Below, piece by piece: positions 57,801 through 64,000 of a stretch of 64,000 bases of DNA. Positions within the stretch are counted from its first letter, which is position 1. The number at the start of each line of letters is the position of its first letter. The translations under genes were made by a program, and so were the position numbers. The notes below the pieces were generated by a model that was not told where the DNA came from, did no database searches, and was given only the letters and a program-made list of their open reading frames with translations. Source of the DNA: Lycium barbarum (lineage: Eukaryota > Streptophyta > Magnoliopsida > Solanales > Solanaceae). The DNA lies in NCBI RefSeq assembly GCF_019175385.1, contig NC_083339.1, positions 111,647,601 through 111,711,600 of the forward strand, in the 5' to 3' direction.

Positions 57801-58500
57801 TTCACAATTTCGTTATTCAACGACAGCGTTTTTTTCCTTCAATGAAAGTGCTAAAACATTAGAAAAAAAAATAACCTACATGTCTAAAAGGATAACATGT
57901 ATAGATAGTTGAATTACCATTTAAAATTGATTTCTTGAGGACAAGAAATGGAGAAGCAAAAACAGAATTTACATTGGCTACTGGTAAAAACAAAGAAAAT
58001 GAAAGGAAGAGAGAGATGGAAAAAGGTGAAAGCAAAATGCTGAAAGTGGAACCACTAGTCCAAGTGTCTAGTAATAAAGGGATCACACAAGCATGACATC
58101 GCAAATGAGATTCAAAATAAAATTTGCTTGTAGATTTTTTTTTGGCAAGACATAACCAACAAAAGTCGTGTGAAGCACACTCTATGTTGGACAAGTGGAG
58201 GTCTCCACCGGTAGATACTACTTGATGATTAAAAGTGCTTGTCGTTTTGCCGAATGGAATAAGTTATCACAAAAAATTAACAGCCACAAATCATAAAGAG
58301 AAATGGCCCATATAAAGAATGACTACTTTTAAGGAAAACAGGTACCTCGTCCGTCTCAAAATATACCTTTGGTTTTAACTTGACATAAAATTTAAAAAAA
58401 TAAAAAAGACTTTCGAATTTTATGTTTTTATATTAAATATGGGTAGAACCTAAAGCGAAGGAGCTGGGACACAAATGGAAGTCTTTCAAAAGAACTACTC
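57801..58500. other. Intergenic, with duplicated spacer module 2
   Basis: 58130-58500 is related to 60920-61140 ('ttaaaagtgcttgtcgttttgcagaatgg'-like block, 'aacagccacaaatcataaagagaaa', 'ggaagtctttcaaaa'). No gene. Confidence 0.55.
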
Positions 58501-59015
58501 ATTGGTTCTAATGATGAGACATAGCTCCGGTAGTGCACTCCGCAATAGTTTTAATTTCAGCATTGCTTGCATAATCTTAGCTTACATCGGCTCAAAATAT
58601 TAAAATTTAATTACTCAAAGAGATACTACAAAAGAAGTTAGAAACTTCAACTTTTTTAATATCAAATCATTGAATATACTGAACATTTTTTACAGATGAA
58701 ATATCTCCTATATTAACTTCTTGAGCAAGTCTTTCATTCAAATACAATGGCTTGAAAATGACAAAGCCAATTTTCTCTCACTTGTCTAAACCAGGTCAAC
58801 AAATTATTAGATGACCATGCTGACATATATAGGACTACGCACTAAGTGCTACTAGTACATGTTTTTTTTCTTTTTCACTTCTATACATCCCTTCCATCAA
58901 AATATTGAGTACAAAACTTGGAATATCACCTAAATATCCTTATTTAAGGAACTTCACATTGAGCATTCCCATTGCATATTGAACTGTCAAAGAAGTAATA
59001 TAACCAGAGAGTTGC
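58501..59015 (-). other. 3' flank of CBF copy 3
   Basis: Matches the 3' flanks of copies 1 and 2 ('tagctccggtagtgcactccgc', 'tgcttgcataatctt', 'aaggaacttcacattgagcat'). Contains the presumed 3' UTR. Confidence 0.6.
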
Positions 59016-59618
59016 TTATATTGAATAGCTCCATAAAGACATGTCAGCATAAGCTTCGGCATGATCTTCGAATTCTAAACATTGAGGTGGAGGTAGCATT
59101 AGTCCTTCGGCCATATCCGCAAGTAATCCCGGCATGCAGAACAATGCTTCCTCATCCACAAAGGACATACTTTGTGGCATTTCAAGAGTGCATTCTCCTA
59201 AAACTCTTTCCGACTCTACTGGTCGGAAAGATTCGGCGGCCTCAGCGGCCGCCTTTTGAATATCTTTGGTGTTAGAGGAAGTCGGGGTAGGCAACCTCCA
59301 AGCAGAGTCAGCAAAGTTCAAGCAAGCAGAACGACCTCTTAATGCTATAGCCGCTACGTCATAAGCTCTTGCCGCCATTTCTACCGTTGGGTAAGTGCCA
59401 AGCCAAATTCTTGATTTCTTATTGGGTTCTCTGACTTCACAAACCCATTTTCCTGAATTTCTCTTCCTGACTCCCCTGTATACTGGATGTCGAGTTTCCT
59501 GAAACTTCTTCCTTCCTGCTGGCTTCTTGGGATTGTCTGAAGCTAACATAACTGACGAATATTCAGTTGATGATGATTCGGTAAGTGGGTCCGAATAATA
59601 GCTTGGAAAAATATCCAT
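59016..59618 (-). CDS. CBF/DREB1 transcription factor, copy 3
   Basis: Intronless, 200 aa; shorter than copy 2 because a 12-residue Ser-rich N-terminal stretch is missing. [16 protein letters not shown] (30-45), AP2 domain about 46-105 with [25 protein letters not shown] (104-108), acidic C-terminus and LWSYSI. His in the near-invariant RAHDVAA motif is Tyr here (Tyr86). Otherwise all CBF landmarks are present and the gene looks functional. TATA box at 59713-59721. Confidence 0.95.
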   Translation of the reverse strand: MDIFPSYYSDPLTESSSTEYSSVMLASDNPKKPAGRKKFQETRHPVYRGVRKRNSGKWVCEVREPNKKSRIWLGTYPTVEMAARAYDVAAIALRGRSACLNFADSAWRLPTPTSSNTKDIQKAAAEAAESFRPVESERVLGECTLEMPQSMSFVDEEALFCMPGLLADMAEGLMLPPPQCLEFEDHAEAYADMSLWSYSI

Positions 59619-59712
59619 TTTTGGTCCCTGCTGGCAGAGAGAGTAAAAAGTAGTCTTGGATATCTTAAGGTAGAGGTTTTTTATTTATGAATTATGATGA
59701 ATGTGAGGGGTG

Positions 59713-59721
59713 GGTCTATAT
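59713..59721 (-). promoter_or_regulatory. TATA box of CBF copy 3
   Basis: CTATATATAG-type box, about 95 bases upstream of the ATG, shared with copy 2. Confidence 0.7.
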
Positions 59722-60464
59722 ATAGTGGATGTGTAGCTACTGTGATAAGTGAAGCAGTGAAGCTAAAACATTTATGACGCAAAGAGAAAAAAAACACACG
59801 GTGTTTGAGGCTGAAAATGGACACGCTGGATAATTTTATTGGTTCAAATGGTTCAAAATATCCCAGCTCTTTTATGGGATCGGACGAGTGGATTGGTTTC
59901 AGAAAAGTAAATTCCAAGTCTTCATAAGTGTGCCTCAAACTTGTGTGGGAATTTGCTGATGTGGCAAATTGTGAATCTTTCTTAGTTTCTGTCTTGATCT
60001 CTTTCTTTCTTCCTTACTTCCTTTTTTGAGTAAAAATTTCGTGGGGCATCTTAGTCGAATGTTGCCATTTAAGGTATATGTATCCTGTATTTTAAGTTTT
60101 TTGTACAAATATTTGATTCATTTTCAAAATGGATTTAGGAAGATCTTTTTCTCCTTCACAAAACACACAAGGAATGGGAGCCCCTATTTTCCAGTGCTTC
60201 CTATAGAACTTTTTTGTTTTTTCTCTTCCGATCTCGTTTTACGGCCAAACTTAATTTTCATCTGAAAATTTACACCTTTCTTGACTGCACACGCAGAAGC
60301 AGTACCCACCGTCATAGGCGGATTCAGGATTTAAATTTTAAGAGTTAAATTTTAAGATTTGTCGACTCATTATATTTTTAAAGTTATGGGTTCATATTTA
60401 CTATTTATTACAATTTTAATAATTTTTTAAATATAAATTTATGCTCCGCATCAAAAATTAGGAG
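59722..60464 (-). promoter_or_regulatory. Upstream region of CBF copy 3
   Basis: Contains the AAAATATCCCAGCT block at about 59855-59868, the CCAAT block (about 59888-59900) and the distal block that also occurs as an orphan at 56867. From about 60310 it changes to a 'ggattcaggatttaaat' repeat common in Solanaceae genomes. Confidence 0.6.
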
Positions 60465-60713
60465 TCAATTGAACCCCACTTATTATGCTATATACGCCCC
60501 TGTCTACCTTGACTTTGGTTGAGGGTAAGCACTTTTCCATCTAGAAAAAAAAAAACCCTCTTTGAATACTGCAAGGGCAAAGACTCCGATTATCGTGTAT
60601 ACGAATATCTGTCTTAAAACATGGATTATCCCTCTCAACAGTTGTGTTTCTGTGCTGTGTTATCAGATCATTATGTCTTCCCATTTAGTGATGTGCTAAT
60701 TAAACTGGGATAT
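60465..60713. repeat. Duplicated spacer module 1, second copy
   Basis: Near-identical to 54070-54322, differing at only a few positions over about 250 bases. Confidence 0.85.
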
Positions 60714-61140
60714 TGCGTCCTCGCTATATGTCAACGTTTCTGATATCCCAAAGCTAAAGAAGACCTTGTTGGCTGTTCCAGAACAAATTTTGAACTAAAT
60801 TGGCCTGCTCTACTCTGCAAACTTCAGACGAACTAGTGCTGAATTTTTTTATGGCTATTTTGGGTGAGACACAATCAGTGCTGAAACTATTTTTTTTTGG
60901 CTATTTTAGGTGAGACACAATCAACAAAAGTTTTGTGGGGCTCATTCTTTATTAAACAACAAGTGGAATTTGTAGGTCCCAACCAGCAGGGCGATAGATG
61001 CTATTTGATGTTTAAGAGTGCTTATTTTGCAGAATGGCGTTGAGTGAGTTAAGGCAAAAAATTGCCAGCCATAACCATAAAGCGAAACGGCCCACCGAAA
61101 GAAGCTCGGACCGGAATGAAAGTCTTTTCAAAGTACTACA

Positions 61141-61194
61141 CGTTGATGATGATTCGGTAAGTGGGTCTAAATAATAGCTTGGAAAAATATCCAT
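61141..61194 (-). pseudogene. Truncated CBF copy 4
   Basis: Keeps the ATG and 18 codons ([18 protein letters not shown]), matching copy 3 with one substitution (Ser9 to Leu). At 61141 it breaks into sequence related to the CBF spacer at 58300-58500. The AP2 domain and everything after it are gone. Its upstream region to about 61560 follows copy 3 closely, but the TATA box is altered (CTATATATAG has become CGATATGTAG). Confidence 0.92.
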
Positions 61195-61580
61195 TTTTGG
61201 GCCCTGCTGGTCGATAGAGTAAAAAGTATTCTTGGATATTTCTAAAGGTGGAGGATTTTTCGTTATGATGATTGTGAGAGGTGGGCTCTACATATCGTGG
61301 ATGTGTAGCTACTATGATAAGTGAAGCAGTGAAGCTAAAACATTTGATGACGCAAAAAAACACGGTGTTTGTGGCTGAAAACGGACACGCTGGATTTTTT
61401 TATGGTTCAAAATATCCCAGCTGTTTGGGATGGGACAAGTGGATTGTTTTGAGAAAAGTAAATTCCAAGTCTTTATAAGTGTGCCTCAAACTCGTGTGGT
61501 TTTCTGGTGATGTGGCAAATTGTGAATCTTTCTTCGTTTCGGTGTCGATCTCTTTTTTGAGTCTGGAATCAAAATGCCCC
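61195..61580 (-). repeat. CBF promoter copy in front of the truncated gene
   Basis: Aligns with 59619-60005 over its length, including the AAAATATCCCAGCT block at about 61407-61420 and the 'gtggattg...gagaaaagtaaattccaagt' block. Confidence 0.85.
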
Positions 61581-61599
61581 AAAAAATTTAATTTGAATC

Positions 61600-64000
61600 A
61601 AAATATCCCAATAAAAAAAATATTACAAAACTATCTTTAACGTAGTAATTTACTGCGCTAAAGTAGTTTACAGAGACGGAGCCGTTAACTGCTTTAGCGC
61701 AGTATTTTATTATGTTATAGAAGCTGTTAAAAAAAAAAAAAATCTATAACGCAGTAAAATACTGCGTTATAGAAACAGGACCAAAAAAAGAAAATTGGCC
61801 AATTTTATTTTTTATAACACTTAGTGTTTTTTTTTCATTATTTGACCAATAATTAGTCGTGTGTCAAGACTCCGAAACGTCAATATTTTATATAGAACCT
61901 GATATTTTTTTCTGCGTACAATAATGTAGGCTCAATACATCAAGGATACGTAAACATTCGGATCGTCATTTTAGGGGTTGAAAAGGTGCCCGAAGTAAGT
62001 TTTGTTTGTAAACTTTAGGTTTAAGTGTTCTATATACATAGACGTCCATTTTTGTTTGAAGACTTGTTGTCATTAGCTTAAGGTTTTTTATTTTTAGGGT
62101 TTAGATTTATTGAAAATAAAGCCGTTGCCAAAAGGTTTTTAACTGCTTTAGCGCAGTATTTTACTGTGCTAAAGAATATTTTTTTTGTATGTATAGTGCA
62201 GTAAAATAGCGAGCACTAAAAAAAAAAAAAATTTGACAATTTTTTTTTTTTGCAACACTTAGTGTGTTTTTTCATACTTTGACCAACGATTAGTCGTGTG
62301 TCAAGACTCCGAAACGTCAATATTTTATATAGAACCTGATATTTTTTTCTGCGTACAATAATGTAGGCTCAATACATTAAGGATACGTATACGTTCGGAT
62401 CGTCATTTTAGGGGTTGAAAAGGTACCCGAAATAAGTTTTGTTTGAAAAAATTTAGTGTTTGACTGTAAGGTTATTTTAGTCAACTTTATATGTCGAGGA
62501 AATTAGTCAGCTTTATTTTCAAAAATTGAAACCGCATAAGTGAAATTGACATTCACAGCTACATTACCCCGAGATTTTTACGTTGAAATCTATTGCGTAT
62601 CATCATCTTATAAGTAAATAAAACTGAAAATTTCACGTCAATTTGGGGAAAAATTGAAATTGAATGGGATAAAAGATGTTTTTTAAAAATCGGCTCGGCC
62701 AAACCGCCTTGCGGCTGTGTGTCCGCATAGATCTTGAAAAACTACGCAAGTTCAAAAAAAAAAAAAAAACGAGTAAATTGGACATCCGAGCGCAAAGTTA
62801 TGACCATCGAAAGTTTGACCACTTTACAACTAGCTTTTCTCCCTATATTTTTTAGAATTATATTTATATTCAAAATAAAGTTATGTCTTGATTAAAAAAT
62901 AACACGCTTAAATCAAAACCTTAAAAAATAAAACACTTAAACCTTAAACAAAACTTACTTCGGGTACCTTTTCAACCCCTAAAACGACGATTCGAACGTT
63001 TACGTATCCTTGATGTATTGAGCCTACATTATGGTACGCAGAAAAAAATATCAGGTTCTATATAAGATAATGACGTTTCAGAATCTTGACACACGCTAAT
63101 CGTTGGTTAAAGTATGGAAAAAACACTAAGCGCTGCAAAGAAAAGATTTATTAAAATAAGATGTTGCAATCTTTTTATGAAAAAATACACTAAGTTCCTT
63201 AAGTGTGTTATTTTTTAATGCGTAACTTTCTTTTGAATATGTTGCAAAAAATCACGTAAATCGAACGTCCGAGGGCAAAAAATCGCGTATATTCGAAATA
63301 AAGTTACGCTTTAAGAAATAACACACTTAAATCTAAACCCTAAAAATAAAAAACTCTAAGCTAATGACAACAAGTTTTCAGACAAAAATGGACATTTATA
63401 TATATAGAACACTTAAACCTAAAGTTTACAAATAAAACTTATTTCGGGCACCTTTTCAACCCCTAAAATGACGATCCGAGTGTTTACGTATCCTTGATGT
63501 ATTGAGCCTACATTATTGTACGCAAAAAAAATATATCAGGTTCTATATAAAATATTGACGTTTTGGAGTCTTGACACACGACTAATCATTGGTCAAAGTA
63601 TGGAAAAAAACACTAAGTGTTGCAAAAAATAAAGTTGGCCAATTTTTTTTTTGTCCGCATAGATCTCGAAAAACTACGCAAGTTAAAAAAACGCGTAAAT
63701 CGAACGTCCGAGCGCAAAGTTATGACCATCTAAAGTTTGACCACTTTACAATTAGCTTTTCTCCCTATATTTTTTAGAATTATATTTATATTCAAAATAA
63801 AGTTATGTCTTGATTAAAAAATAACACGCTTAAATCAAAACCATAAAAAATAAAACACTTAAACCTTAAACAAAACTTACTTCAGGTACCTTTTCAACCC
63901 CTAAAACGACGATCCGAACGTTTACGTATCCTTGATGTATTGAGCCTACATTATAGTACGCAGAAAAAAATATCAGGTTCTATATAAGATATTGACGTTT
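61600..64000. repeat. Complex array of direct and inverted repeats
   Basis: A module of about 170-190 bp ('gtgtcaagactccgaaacgtcaatattttatatag', 'gcgtacaataatgtaggctcaatac', 'ggatacgta', 'ggggttgaaaaggt') occurs at about 61850-62030 and 62280-62450 on plus. It recurs at about 62945-63115, 63425-63605 and 63860-64000 on minus; the last runs off the window. A second module ('tccgcatagatct(t/c)gaaaaactacgcaagtt', 'cgagcgcaaagttatgaccatc') is directly repeated at about 62718-62915 and 63652-63835. GCGCTAAAG/CTTTAGCGC and CTATAACGCAGTA palindromes lie at 61640-61775 and 62135-62215. No coding capacity and no assigned family. Confidence 0.8.

Noticed and set aside
61600..64000. Integrated viral sequence
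   Set aside because: No open frames, polymerase or coat motifs are seen; the structure is that of non-coding repeats.

Overview
The window is plant nuclear DNA, almost certainly from a member of the nightshade family (Solanaceae). Genes are split by AT-rich introns. Four copies of the Solanaceae TS-type SINE (tail of GTT/AAC repeats) occur, together with Stowaway, Tourist and hAT-like MITEs and several LINE remnants. No bacterial, organellar or viral gene was recognised. The species cannot be named from the sequence alone.

Layout. (1) 1-3150: intergenic, with short tandem repeat arrays. (2) 3152-13545, minus: a complete nine-exon gene for a CCCH zinc-finger/WD40 protein (ZFWD type). Its seventh intron is 6.9 kb and holds at least three LINE remnants. 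(3) 14080-18900: a decayed LINE on the minus strand, split by a 2,880-bp solo LTR with a perfect 5-bp target duplication. (4) 20259-23039, plus: a PEPKR2-like protein kinase. (5) 26359-27186, plus: a two-exon, probably plastid-targeted protein of unknown function. (6) 27743-36809, minus: a complete 16-exon ABCB28-like half-size ABC transporter, with MITEs, a TS SINE and a LINE tail in its introns. A broken copy of its first exon lies just upstream. (7) 41317-49361, plus: a complete five-exon PGAP3/Per1-like gene whose third intron carries an RTE-type LINE remnant and two tRNA-derived SINEs. (8) 52618-61194, minus: a tandem CBF/DREB1 cluster of three intact intronless genes and one truncated copy. 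Mixed in are a 555-bp copy of the PGAP3 promoter plus first exon, a cytochrome P450 fragment and orphan CBF promoter pieces. (9) 61600-64000: a complex array of direct and inverted repeats.

I reconstructed the split genes by joining exons at AG acceptors and GT donors (one GC donor). In each, the frame closes exactly and the total length is close to the family norm: 440 aa ZFWD, 513 aa PEPKR2-like, 243 aa unknown, 710 aa ABCB28, 342 aa PGAP3. The genes are functionally unrelated neighbours: RNA or protein binding, signalling, plastid transport, GPI-anchor remodelling, and cold-stress transcription. The CBF cluster is the one clear gene family, and it is a mosaic of repeatedly copied promoter, coding and spacer modules. 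The most interesting material is the CBF/PGAP3 mosaic and the terminal repeat array. I see no convincing entirely new molecular system.
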